From Salinimonas marina (GTDB lineage: Bacteria; Pseudomonadota; Gammaproteobacteria; Enterobacterales; Alteromonadaceae), in the NCBI RefSeq assembly GCF_015644725.1, contig NZ_CP064795.1:1486501-1550500 (forward strand): 64,000 nt of DNA, given 5' to 3'. Position numbers and translations under genes: made by a program. The notes under the pieces were generated by a model. It ran no database searches and was not told where the DNA came from. It worked only from the letters and a program-made list of their open reading frames with translations. This document shows, one piece after another, positions 30,576-38,860 of this stretch. Position 1 is the stretch's first letter, and each line of letters begins with the position of its first letter.

Positions 30576-31358
30576 TCACTGCGCCATTAGCCAGGCCAAA
30601 AAATCGGGTTCTGCAAATGCCTTGTCCCAGGAATTATGGTCGGTACCGGGATAGACTTTTCGTTCGAGTAGGGCGATATGGTTTTTGGCTTTTTCGGCTA
30701 CCTGCTCTGATAATTCCGGTACCACAATTTGATCCTCAGCCCCATGGTAAATACGCAGTGCCAGGTCAGACGAGTACTGCTCGCTGATTGCCGGGTTGGC
30801 GCCCGGACAAATGGCAATGGCCGCGCTAAACCAGTCTGGCTGTCTGGCCAGTAACTCCAGCGTACCCATGCCGCCCATCGACAGACCGATGCCATACATT
30901 CTGTCGGTATAAATAAACGGTTTGCTCATCATGTGACTGGTCAGCGCCATGACATTATTCATCGCGTTTGTCGGCGGCACATTATTGCTGCTGGTATACG
31001 GAAAAGAAAAGCTAAATGGTAATGAACTGCGGCCGGCTTCCACCACCGCCCAATAATCATTTTCGGGCGCCTGGGGGAACAACACTACCGCTGGAAACTG
31101 TTGGCGTTTTGCTAAAAACAGTTCAGCCCCGTGGGTAAGCTGAGCTTTATTGTCATCCCCGCGTTCACCGGCTCCGTGCAAAAACAACACGAGCGGATAT
31201 TTTTGCATAGGGTCAAAATTTTCAGGCAGCAACAACCGGTATTTGAGCTCACCTGACGGGCCATCAAAACTCCGCGCCAAAAAAGTGGATTGAACCGGTG
31301 TGGCAGCAAACACTGACGCTACCGCCATCCATAGAACAGTCATGACCAAAATGCGCAT
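30576..31358 (-). CDS. secreted alpha/beta-hydrolase (esterase/phospholipase-like)
   Basis: 260 residues with a signal peptide (MRILVMTVLWMAVASVFAA). The alpha/beta-hydrolase core has the oxyanion region LFLHGAGERGDDN, nucleophile S160 in GIGLSMGGMG, and likely D209 (HGAEDQIV) and H241 (GTDHNSW) completing the triad. It matches carboxylesterases of the poly-hydroxybutyrate-depolymerase/feruloyl-esterase-like group, often found with polysaccharide genes. It lies 165 bp downstream of the GH31 gene on the same strand, so a role in glycan breakdown is plausible but unproven. Confidence 0.87.
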   Translation of the reverse strand: MRILVMTVLWMAVASVFAATPVQSTFLARSFDGPSGELKYRLLLPENFDPMQKYPLVLFLHGAGERGDDNKAQLTHGAELFLAKRQQFPAVVLFPQAPENDYWAVVEAGRSSLPFSFSFPYTSSNNVPPTNAMNNVMALTSHMMSKPFIYTDRMYGIGLSMGGMGTLELLARQPDWFSAAIAICPGANPAISEQYSSDLALRIYHGAEDQIVVPELSEQVAEKAKNHIALLERKVYPGTDHNSWDKAFAEPDFLAWLMAQ

Positions 31359-31523
31359 ATTAACCCCTGTAAAAATTAGCTAAGGACACCTTGGCATTAT
31401 TAGAGCGATGACGCCAGAGCGCATCTACCTTTATGAAAAAGCACGCAATAGCAAAACACTAGCTTAAATCTTAACTAAAAGCCGTTGAAAAATTTTTGCT
31501 TGAACGATTACCCCGGAGGGCAA

Positions 31524-33941
31524 TTACAGCTCAATATGCAGCGAGCTGTCAGTAGCATGGCTGATTAACTGAGTCACGGTCAGCACCCCGGTTTTGGCCT
31601 CCCAGTGCCATTTTTTGTCAGCCAACTGCCTTATCTGTGTTGGTTTTTCAGTCAAGCCATGGATTTTCCAGGTGAGCTTGCGCTGGTCGGGCAAACCGGC
31701 ATAACTGCCTTTGGGCGAAACGTTCAGGCGTAGTTTGTCGGGGTTATGTGTCGCGCTGAAATCCAGCGTAAGGTAGGCCTTTTCAGCCAGAGATTGTGGG
31801 GACTGGCCCTGGTCTTCATACATTCGGTATGCAGCCTGGCTGACTGAAGCGTCGGCCCAGTAGTGCACTGCCAGATGTTCAGCGCTGTAATCCGCTGTGC
31901 GCATCAGGCCAGGCTGCATGGGTACGAAGCTCCCGGCTTTGACGTACACCGGCATGGTCTCCAGTGTCAGAGCATGTTCTACATTGCTGCCGCTTTTACT
32001 GTGGTATTTTTTACCGCTGAAAAAATCAAACCAGGTGCCGGCTGGCAGAGCCACGGTGGTGTGTTTCAGATCTGGCGCTGTTATCGGCTTCACCAAAAAG
32101 GCATCGCCCCACAAAAACTGGTCGCCTTCTTCAAAAAATCGTGCACTGTTGGCAAAAGACATGGGCCGCATCAAGGGCATGCCGGTGAGGCTGTTGGTGT
32201 AGCTGAGTGAGTAATTGTACGGCAACATGTCATAACGCAGCTGGATAAAGCGGCTGACAATTTGTTTGGTCGGATCATCATGAAATACCGGCTCCGGCGG
32301 GATGCCTTCGTGGGCGTGCGGGCGGTATACCGGGAAGAAGGTACCGGCTTGCAGCCAGCGGGTATAAAGCTGGGCATTAAAGGTGTCGCCGCCGGCAAAG
32401 CCGCCCAGATCTGAGTGGGTATAGGCCAGGCCAAACACACTCATCTGCAGGGCCAGTTCCACCTGGGCTTTAAAGCCACCCCAGGTGCGCGACACATCCC
32501 CGGTCCAAGGCATCATGCCATAGCGCTGGCTACCCAGAAAGCCAGAGCGCATCAGTACAAACGGACGCTGCTCTGGCTGTGCGTGCAGTGTACGCTCATA
32601 CACCATTTTGGCCCACTGATGACCAAACCCATTGTGTATTTCATCGGCGGTTACAGTAGTGCCATCCCAGGAATGCAGGGCGTCGTACGGGTGCACTTCT
32701 GGCTCACCCAAATCGCCCCACCAGCCCGCGATGCCCTGATCCAGCAAGCGCCGGTAGTAATGCCAGAACCAGTCGCGGCCCTTGTCGTTAAACACATCCA
32801 CCAGTCCGGTGTTACCAAAATAAAAATCAAAAGTGTGTGGGTTGCCGTCCAGACCTTTCGCCAGTGCCTGATTTGTTTTGGCACTTTGATATTGTGACGA
32901 AGAGGTTAAAACAAAGGGCTCGGTGATCACCACAGTGTGAATGTCTTGTTCGGCAAAATCCCGAATCATGGCTTGTGGGGTAGGGAAGGCGTTTTTGTCC
33001 CAGTCAAGGTTACCCATGTGGCCCTGAATATCCGGACCGAACCAATACAAATCCAGCACCACGGCATCCAGCGGGATCCCTTGCTTATTGAACATGGCGA
33101 CTACATCACGGGTTTCCTGCTCGGTGCGATACCCAAAGCGTGAAGCAAAATTGCCCAGCGCCCAGCGCGGCGGCAGCGGCTGGCGTCCGGTCAGGCTTAC
33201 CACTTGCTGCACCAGCTGTGGCAGGGCAGGGGCAGCCACCACAATATAACTTAAGCGGCCGCCTACCGCATCAAACTGCAACCGGTTGGGCGAGGTATGG
33301 CCCATATCCAAATGACCGGAAGCGGCATTATCAAATAAAATGGCATAGTTACGTGAAGACATCACTGCTGGCAGGCCAAAATACATCTGGTCTACCGGAC
33401 CCTCTGAGTAACCGTAAGAGGCGCGGTTATACAGCGGCATGCGGCTGCCGCGACGATCCATGCCCAGCACCCGCTGGCCACCGCCGTACAGTTTTTCATC
33501 CGCGGTTAGGGCAAATTGCACGCCGCGCACCGTCTGATAAAAAAAGCCGCCAGCAGCTTCTTCTATCAGGGCGCGGCCATCCTGCGCAAACGTCAGTTTG
33601 AACGGCTGCGCCTGTACCTCAACACTGATGCCGGGCAGAAGAATATTCAGGCCGTCAGCAGCCTGGCTAATTTCTATCTTTGCGTGCTCCGGGCGGTTTT
33701 TATCGGGCACTGCCAGCGAAGGCAGAGGCTGTTCATCAGCCGGACGGTAGAGCACTTCAACACTGCCAGTAGTGAGCGCTGATACAGTGACCGTCACGCC
33801 ATCATCGCGATGCAGCACAACGCCGTTATCCAGCCGCTGGTGGCGAACCAGTTCAGCGGCTTGTGCAAAGGAACAAATAAGTAACAACAAGCTACCAGCA
33901 AACGCAGGTCTGCCGGTGATAAAGGCGCGAAAAAGGGTCAT
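31524..33941 (-). CDS. GH31 alpha-glycosidase, secreted
   Basis: 805 residues with a signal peptide (SLLLLICSFAQAAE). An N-terminal beta domain is followed by a TIM barrel with the family 31 catalytic residues: nucleophile D410 in GWWGDLGEPE and acid/base D482 in WTGDVSRTWGGF. The C-terminus has beta domains (DUF5110-like). GH31 enzymes hydrolyse alpha-glucosides or alpha-xylosides. The GDLGEPE form differs from the common DMNE, so the substrate should not be assumed to be maltose. It is grouped with a secreted esterase downstream. Confidence 0.92.
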   Translation of the reverse strand: MTLFRAFITGRPAFAGSLLLLICSFAQAAELVRHQRLDNGVVLHRDDGVTVTVSALTTGSVEVLYRPADEQPLPSLAVPDKNRPEHAKIEISQAADGLNILLPGISVEVQAQPFKLTFAQDGRALIEEAAGGFFYQTVRGVQFALTADEKLYGGGQRVLGMDRRGSRMPLYNRASYGYSEGPVDQMYFGLPAVMSSRNYAILFDNAASGHLDMGHTSPNRLQFDAVGGRLSYIVVAAPALPQLVQQVVSLTGRQPLPPRWALGNFASRFGYRTEQETRDVVAMFNKQGIPLDAVVLDLYWFGPDIQGHMGNLDWDKNAFPTPQAMIRDFAEQDIHTVVITEPFVLTSSSQYQSAKTNQALAKGLDGNPHTFDFYFGNTGLVDVFNDKGRDWFWHYYRRLLDQGIAGWWGDLGEPEVHPYDALHSWDGTTVTADEIHNGFGHQWAKMVYERTLHAQPEQRPFVLMRSGFLGSQRYGMMPWTGDVSRTWGGFKAQVELALQMSVFGLAYTHSDLGGFAGGDTFNAQLYTRWLQAGTFFPVYRPHAHEGIPPEPVFHDDPTKQIVSRFIQLRYDMLPYNYSLSYTNSLTGMPLMRPMSFANSARFFEEGDQFLWGDAFLVKPITAPDLKHTTVALPAGTWFDFFSGKKYHSKSGSNVEHALTLETMPVYVKAGSFVPMQPGLMRTADYSAEHLAVHYWADASVSQAAYRMYEDQGQSPQSLAEKAYLTLDFSATHNPDKLRLNVSPKGSYAGLPDQRKLTWKIHGLTEKPTQIRQLADKKWHWEAKTGVLTVTQLISHATDSSLHIEL

Positions 33942-34474
33942 GACATCAGGCTCTTAATATCAAACAGGTAATAGTTCATCGAGCAAGATAGCGGTTAACA
34001 ATCTATTAAAAAAGTCTAACGCTGCATTTGCATACGTATTCATCAAAACCACCTGTGTTGGTTTACTCAAATCGGCCACACACCATCGCCTGACTGTTTT
34101 CAACCATGTGCCGTCCCCGGCAAAACACATGCACCGGTTGCTGGGTACTGGCATCGAGGAGCACCGGGTGACAAGTGACTGTCCTGTCCACTACCCATGT
34201 AACAAATGACGGTCTTATTGGCTGCTGAATTGAGATTGTATTACTGAGAAGTCTTAGTAACGACGCAATTTGGCACCTGAAATAACTAACCTATTGATTT
34301 AATGGAAGTAGATAGCTCTAAAGCCGCGTTATTACGAAGAAATCTCAGTAACCCCCAATATATTTAATGGAAAATGATGAGTGTTTGGCGTTAAGCTACT
34401 GATATTAATCAAGGATGTGTAGATAGAGCGTATACAACAGACTGCGTGTTACTGTGAAGTCTACATAATAAGTT
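33942..34474. other. gene-free stretch before the cassette array
   Basis: About 530 bp. It contains one copy of a 19-base repeat (34169-34187) and AT-rich sequence up to the first cassette boundary. No reading frame with a ribosome site and no integron integrase were found. Confidence 0.5.
34169..34187 (+). repeat. direct repeat copy 1 flanking the cassette array
   Basis: TGACAAGTGACTGTCCTGT; an identical copy lies at 36997-37015. The shared region is near-palindromic (AGTG at one end, CACT at the other). Confidence 0.8.
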
Positions 34475-34481
34475 GTTAGGT
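34475..34481 (+). repeat. cassette boundary (GTTAGGT core) before first cassette
   Basis: GTTAGGT fits the integron core GTTRRRY and stands 20 bp before the first cassette gene. I cannot see a matching upstream half, so it could be an attI or a degraded attC end. Confidence 0.5.
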
Positions 34482-34500
34482 TTTCAAACGAGGTTAAACT

Positions 34501-34722
34501 ATGGAAGGTGCTTTCGGAGGTTTTGGGGCAATAGGTGCTGCATTTTACCTTGCTCTTATCATCTTATGGATTTTGGTCCCCGTTTTTATTTTTCTGATAT
34601 CTAAACGGGTCAAAGAAATGCGGGATATAGCAAGGGAGTCTCGACTAGAAGTAAAAGAGCTCAATGCTAGCCTTAAGTTTCTAAAACGACAATTCAAAGA
34701 ATCTAATGAGCAACAAACCTAA
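34501..34722 (+). CDS. small membrane protein in an integron cassette, 73 aa
   Basis: ATG 34501 with GAGG upstream opens a 73-residue protein. It has a glycine-rich start, one long hydrophobic segment (~14-35, ending before ISKRVKEM) and a charged helical tail (SRLEVKELNASLKFLKRQFKE), probably a coiled coil. Its stop codon lies inside the R'' core of the following attC site, which is typical of cassettes. Function unknown. Confidence 0.75.
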   Translation: MEGAFGGFGAIGAAFYLALIILWILVPVFIFLISKRVKEMRDIARESRLEVKELNASLKFLKRQFKESNEQQT

Positions 34723-34821
34723 CAATACGCTATTGTCGCTCTCTTCGTTCGCTGGGACGCAAACACGGGTCCGCTTCGCGATTTTAGCCCCGTGCCTGCG
34801 CCCCAAAGCTTAAAGTTAAGC
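34717..34821 (+). repeat. integron attC site 1
   Basis: 105 bp with R'' ACCTAAC at the start and R' GTTAAGC at the end, matching RYYYAAC and GTTRRRY. Between them GGGACGCAAACACGGG can pair with CCCGTGCCTGCGCCC, leaving an unpaired base. This is the folded bottom-strand shape used by integron integrases. Confidence 0.87.
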
Positions 34822-34845
34822 ACCATGGACAGGTAGGAGTATCAT

Positions 34846-35820
34846 TTGAATCTATTTATTGACACCAACGTATTTCTTTCTTTTTACCACCTTTCAAATG
34901 ATGACTTAGAGGAAATACATAAGTTAGCTGTATTACTTGGTAAAGGGGACATAAAACTGTGGCTTCCGAACCAAGTAAAGGATGAATTTCAACGTAACAG
35001 AGAAAATAAAATAGCTGACGCTTTAAAAAAGCTAAAGGAACAGCAAAAGAAACCTCAATTCCCTCAAATTTGTAAGGATTATCCTGAGTACGAAGAGATT
35101 AGAGAGCACCAAAAGCAGTATGAAAAGAAATTATCCTCTCTTATAAAAAAAGTTACTGATGATATAGCCGAGAGAAGCTTAAAAGCTGATGAGAAAATAT
35201 CTGAGTTATTTGAAAAAGCATCACTGATAAACCCTGATGCTGAACTGATTTTGAAGGCAAAGCTCAGAATGGAAGTTGGGAACCCTCCCGGTAAGGATGG
35301 TTCTCTAGGTGATGCTATAAATTGGGAAAGCCTATTGCTTCACATTCCTATGGGCGAAGACTTACATCTAGTTGCTGATGATAAGGACTATTATTCGGTA
35401 TTGGATGAAAATGCTCTCAAAGACTTTCTAATAGATGAATGGACTTCTAACAACAAGTCAGATGTTAGATTCTACAGAAGACTTTCCCAATTTTTTAAAG
35501 AGCACTATCCTGATATCAAGTTGGCTGCTGAACTTGAAAAAGAGCTTGCTATAAATGAGCTGGTTAATAGCAGTAATTTTGCCTCAACTCACTCTGCAAT
35601 AGCTAAACTTCAAAAGTATGCTGAATTCAACAAGTCACAGTCTAACGAACTTGCGCAGGTTGGTCTTTCAAATAGCCAGATAAACTGGATTTTCTGTGAT
35701 GATGATGTTTTTTCTTTTTACAAATCACTTCTAAATAATCATGGTCATGACATTGAAGATGAATTAGTTGAAAAACTTCAAGCGGAGATAATCCAGTGTG
35801 AGACTAACGGAGAGGATTAG
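34846..35820 (+). CDS. PIN-domain ribonuclease-like protein (DUF4935-like) in a cassette
   Basis: 324 residues from a TTG start with GGTAGGAG about 9 bases upstream. The N-terminal strand LFIDTNVFLSF has the first PIN acidic residue D6. The second is in VKDEFQRNR (E47), and later acids are in GDAINWESLL (D156) and LVADDKDYYS. Between these lies a charged helical insertion (~55-125). The layout resembles DUF4935-type PIN proteins, which are predicted RNases. No cognate antitoxin gene is seen in this cassette, so it may be a stand-alone effector rather than a VapC-type toxin. Codon use is AT-richer than the flanking chromosome, fitting transfer. Confidence 0.82.
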   Translation: MNLFIDTNVFLSFYHLSNDDLEEIHKLAVLLGKGDIKLWLPNQVKDEFQRNRENKIADALKKLKEQQKKPQFPQICKDYPEYEEIREHQKQYEKKLSSLIKKVTDDIAERSLKADEKISELFEKASLINPDAELILKAKLRMEVGNPPGKDGSLGDAINWESLLLHIPMGEDLHLVADDKDYYSVLDENALKDFLIDEWTSNNKSDVRFYRRLSQFFKEHYPDIKLAAELEKELAINELVNSSNFASTHSAIAKLQKYAEFNKSQSNELAQVGLSNSQINWIFCDDDVFSFYKSLLNNHGHDIEDELVEKLQAEIIQCETNGED

Positions 35821-35822
35821 GT

Positions 35823-35930
35823 GCTTAACAAGTCAATTAACGCACTCACTTCGTTCGCTGGGACGCATACACGTAGGGCGGCTTCGCCATTATGCCCTAC
35901 GTGCCTGCGCCCGTTATTGAAGCGTTAGGT
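35823..35930 (+). repeat. integron attC site 2
   Basis: 108 bp from R'' GCTTAAC to R' GTTAGGT. The inner arms GGGACGCATACACGTAGGGC and GCCCTACGTGCCTGCGCCC pair with a bulged base. The sequence is clearly related to attC site 1 (shared CTTCGTTCGCTGGGACGCA). Confidence 0.9.
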
Positions 35931-35946
35931 ATTCTAAGGAAGTACA

Positions 35947-36588
35947 TTGGAAGTTCATCTTGTTGTAGCTCATCCAGAGCAGCACTCTTTTAATTTAGCG
36001 TTACATAAGGTCGCTCTAGATACATTCAGAAAAGAAAAATTCAAAGTAAACGTTTCAGATTTATACGAGCAAAACTTTAATCCTGTTGCTGGCAAAGACG
36101 ATACAACGTCATTCCCAAGCGATGAATATTTTCAATTAGCCAGAGCCCAACGGTTTGCATTAGCTAATAATACATTTATTAAAACTATCGCTGATGAACA
36201 AAACAAATTGCTTTCATCTGATTTATTAATTTTTCAGTTCCCTTTATGGTGGTGGTCGTTTCCGAGCATGCTGAAAGGCTGGGTAGATAGGGTTTTATCT
36301 TCAGGCTTTGCTTATGGCAAAGATGCAAAACTAAAGCCTAAAAAAGTTATGTATTCAATCACAACGGGCGGCGCTAATTCAAAAGAAGAATTAGCTTATT
36401 ATCAAACTAAAATTGATGGGTTGTATCAAGATATATTTGGCTTCATGGGCTGGGAAATTTTGCCCGCTTTTATAGCTCATGGTGTACAACAAAAAACTAA
36501 CGAGGAACGACAGCAAATACTTGCAAGTTATCATAAGCATTTGCTTGAAAAAGTTCTTGCGGATAGTTTAGAGCTGTCGAATACCTAA
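35947..36588 (+). CDS. NAD(P)H quinone oxidoreductase-like flavoprotein in a cassette
   Basis: 213 residues, TTG start with AAGGAAG close upstream. It is a Flavodoxin_2 fold protein: HLVVAHPEQHSFN forms the flavin phosphate-binding region and FPLWWWSFPSMLKGWVDRVL is the signature of the NQO/KefF/MdaB group. It probably performs two-electron reduction of quinones or nitro compounds with NAD(P)H. It is the third cassette gene; its attC is broken after the first core. Confidence 0.88.
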   Translation: MEVHLVVAHPEQHSFNLALHKVALDTFRKEKFKVNVSDLYEQNFNPVAGKDDTTSFPSDEYFQLARAQRFALANNTFIKTIADEQNKLLSSDLLIFQFPLWWWSFPSMLKGWVDRVLSSGFAYGKDAKLKPKKVMYSITTGGANSKEELAYYQTKIDGLYQDIFGFMGWEILPAFIAHGVQQKTNEERQQILASYHKHLLEKVLADSLELSNT

Positions 36589-36620
36589 CAAGTGCATTAA
36601 CAGGGACAAAAAAACTAAGT
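36583..36620 (+). repeat. truncated attC site 3
   Basis: R'' ACCTAAC is followed by AAGTGCATTAACAGGGAC, similar to the left arm of site 2 (AAGTCAATTAACG) and to other marine attC left halves. No R' GTTRRRY or right arm follows; the sequence runs into a coding fragment. Confidence 0.6.
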
Positions 36621-36922
36621 TATTTATCCGGGCGGCGAGCTTTATGCTTACCATCCAGTGCTGGAAGCTCGGTTAATCGACGGCAAAATCGTTGTTATTT
36701 ATGACTATATGGCGTTTCCGCAGGGCACACCTGCACGTAACGTGTTTGCCTACGGTCAAGGTGGTGAGCTCGTTTGGCGAGCGGAGGATATTGGTAATGC
36801 CGGCAAAGATGTCTACGTCAATTTCTCGGGGAGACGCCACTTAAGTTGGGTAATTTTTCTGGCTTCGAAGTCGAGTTAGATGTTTCATCTGGCGAGGTTC
36901 TGAATAAGTTCTTTACCAAGTG
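36617..36922 (+). pseudogene. C-terminal fragment of a cassette gene, frameshifted
   Basis: An open frame without a start codon begins about 36617 (YPGGELYAYHPVLEARLIDGK). It continues through VVIYDYMAFPQGTPARNVFAYG to a G4 run at 36828-36831. There it must shift by one base to continue as ETPLKLGNFSGFEVELDV and end at 36922. This is the tail of a hypothetical protein type common in integron cassettes. It has lost its 5' part, which fits a deletion that also removed half of attC site 3. Confidence 0.6.
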
Positions 36923-37322
36923 AGTCCTAACCAAGCATACATTGGACAGCTACTTTTTACCTCGCAAGTTAGTTAGAATCGAACTTTACTTGCGGATGAC
37001 AAGTGACTGTCCTGTTCACTATTGTGGTGTGGCTGAATTACGGAGAAGGCCAGGCACCACTTTACTGGATTGATATCTAGTTGACTTTATATGTTCTATA
37101 GCTGAGTGATATAAAATTCGAGAGACTGTGGTGTCCGTATAGCGGACCTTTTCAATTGAGTCTCAGTTTGTCGTCAATCAGAAGCACAAAAGCCAGCAGC
37201 TGCATACTGTAACAAGCGTTATTTGGTGGGGTAAATGGTCCACTTCCACTCCGGTAGAATCAATACGATCTAACATTTTTCTTCAACGTAACCAATAAGA
37301 TTAATCAATGAAAGAGGTACTT
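36923..37322. other. gene-free stretch between cassette fragment and mscS-like gene
   Basis: 400 bp containing the second copy of the 19-base repeat. No supported gene. Confidence 0.5.
36997..37015 (+). repeat. direct repeat copy 2 flanking the cassette array
   Basis: TGACAAGTGACTGTCCTGT, identical to 34169-34187 and in the same orientation. A 12-base inverted partial copy (AGGACAGTCACT) lies at 38232-38243, beyond the mscS-like gene. Confidence 0.8.
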
Positions 37323-38162
37323 ATGGAAAATTTCTTCGGAACTAATATCGATTTATCGGAATTGACCGAAAAAGCCATATCACTGGTGATGACTTATACC
37401 CCCAAATTGTTATTGGCTATTCTTACTTTGGTGGTGGGTCTGTGGTTGGTGAATCGCTTTGTGAGTTTATTAGACCACCGGCTTGGAAGAAAGGACCCCA
37501 CTTTAAATAAGTTTCTATGCGGGCTTATTAGTGTCGTTTTAAAATTAATGTTGTTTATTTCTGTCGCCTCTATGATCGGTATTGAAACAACCTCATTTAT
37601 CGCCGTAGTTGGTGCAGCTGGTTTGGCCATCGGTTTGGCGTTGCAAGGCAGCCTGGCAAATTTTGCTGGCGGTGTGCTAATACTGATTTTCAAACCATTC
37701 AAAGTAGGTGACACCATTGAAGCAGAAGGTCACTTGGGTTCCGTGGAAGAGATACAAATTCTTTATACCGTAGTTAACACCTTCGACAATAAGCGTATTG
37801 TCATCCCCAACGGTAGTCTGTCTAATGCCACGTTGACTAACGTCAGCGTATACGATAAGCGCCGCTGCGACATGACGTTTGGTATAGGCTATGATGACGA
37901 TATCGACAAAGCAAAGGAGGTGTTGCAGCGTCTGTTTGAAGAGGATGAGCGCTCATTGTCCGACCCTGCACCTAGGATCTGTGTGGGTGGGTTAGGCGAC
38001 AACTCAGTCGATCTGATGTTTCGCCCCTGGGTGGCCACTGATGATTTGTGGCCTTACTACTGGGATATGCAGGAAAAGGTAAAAAAAGCTTTTGATGAAG
38101 AAGGAATTAGCATTCCTTATCCGCAACGAGATGTGCATATCTATAAAACGAATGACGATTAG
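37323..38162 (+). CDS. MscS family small mechanosensitive channel
   Basis: 279 residues from ATG 37323, with AGAGG upstream; an ATG at 37308 is less likely. There are three N-terminal membrane helices. The pore helix is rich in Gly/Ala (VGAAGLAIGLALQGSL), then FKPFKVGDTIE and the cytoplasmic beta/alpha-beta vestibule with NKRIVIPNGSLSNATLTN. Length and motifs match E. coli MscS (286 aa). It opens on membrane tension to release solutes in hypo-osmotic shock. Confidence 0.95.
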   Translation: MENFFGTNIDLSELTEKAISLVMTYTPKLLLAILTLVVGLWLVNRFVSLLDHRLGRKDPTLNKFLCGLISVVLKLMLFISVASMIGIETTSFIAVVGAAGLAIGLALQGSLANFAGGVLILIFKPFKVGDTIEAEGHLGSVEEIQILYTVVNTFDNKRIVIPNGSLSNATLTNVSVYDKRRCDMTFGIGYDDDIDKAKEVLQRLFEEDERSLSDPAPRICVGGLGDNSVDLMFRPWVATDDLWPYYWDMQEKVKKAFDEEGISIPYPQRDVHIYKTNDD

Positions 38163-38171
38163 TCTCCCCAT

Positions 38172-38200
38172 GCGGAGATAGCTTTGTAAGCTATCTCCGC
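38172..38200 (+). terminator. hairpin after the mscS-like gene
   Basis: A perfect 13-bp stem, GCGGAGATAGCTT and AAGCTATCTCCGC, with a TGT loop, 10 bp after the stop. There is no T run directly after it, so termination is likely but not certain. Confidence 0.55.
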
Positions 38201-38377
38201 TACTACTTTAAATTGGCTTATCAGCGCACATAGGACAGTCACTGTTTACCATCGGCAGTCAGTCCAAAATCCCACTATGGTTACGGATGATATGTAACTG
38301 TTCTCGACTATGTTTGGCAGTTCAGAAAGAAAAGTGCATTTCTTTGAATCATAAATATCGTAGGACGGGATTGTTTT

Positions 38378-38443
38378 AGCGCCCTCCCTGGCGCTGCCCC
38401 TACGGGCACCTGACGGCGATACAAATTGTTTCTGACAATTTGT
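38378..38443. repeat. cluster of three short hairpins
   Basis: AGCGCC/GGCGCT, GCCC/GGGC and ACAAATTGT/ACAATTTGT stems follow one another within 66 bp. It looks like a structured intergenic repeat or MITE remnant; nothing fixes its identity. Confidence 0.4.
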
Positions 38444-38481
38444 GAACCCGCATGCGGCTTCAAACCATAAATTCATCACAT

Positions 38482-38512
38482 AAAAAAACCCCATGCCTTT
38501 CGGCACAGGGTT
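38482..38512 (-). terminator. minus-strand terminator, probably the original ssrA terminator
   Basis: On the minus strand AACCCTGTGCC, loop GAAA, GGCATGGGGTT is followed by a T run. It lies directly beyond the distal copy of the ssrA 3' end, where the ssrA terminator would have stood before the island inserted. Confidence 0.7.
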
Positions 38513-38519
38513 GTTTTGT

Positions 38520-38551
38520 GTGGTGGAGCTGGCGGGATTTGAACCCGCGTC
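38520..38551 (-). repeat. attachment-site repeat (distal copy of ssrA 3' end)
   Basis: 32 bp identical to 48415-48446, which is the 3' end of ssrA including the T-stem/acceptor region and CCA. It is the hallmark of integrase-mediated insertion into ssrA. Confidence 0.92.
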
Positions 38552-38626
38552 TTAGTCGCTATTTTATTGGCCTGTAGGGAAGTCTGTGCAGTATTTGTGT
38601 TTTTTGATTTCTGCTAGGCTTAGGCC

Positions 38627-38779
38627 TTATGCTTCAAAATTGGTTGGCTTCTCTTTTTTCAACGGCGCGTTCCACCATTGCCTAAAAGTCATTTTATCTC
38701 TCCAACATTCGTAAAGCACTCTGCATAATTCATATGCCAAATACAATCCAAAGAACACTGCGAAGAATTTCCAATCCAT
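38627..38779 (-). CDS. small membrane-like protein, 50 aa
   Basis: ATG 38779 is preceded by AAGGGG at a good distance and opens 50 codons. The start is MDWKFFAVFFGLYLAYELCR, a hydrophobic segment; then come an aromatic/charged stretch (YECWRDKMTFRQWWNAPL) and a polar tail. It is the first frame inside the left end of the island. Function unknown; reality is inferred from the ribosome site and the composition. Confidence 0.5.
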   Translation of the reverse strand: MDWKFFAVFFGLYLAYELCRVLYECWRDKMTFRQWWNAPLKKEKPTNFEA

Positions 38780-38860
38780 GTTTAAGCCCCTTATCTGTTC
38801 TAGTAGCTACATTACCATAATTCTCCATACGTAAACCTAGTTAGTTATGAGGTTTACTAA

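Noticed and set aside
34300..34480. A full attC or attI site upstream of the first cassette
   Set aside because: Only the GTTAGGT core is visible; no matching RYYYAAC core with pairing arms.
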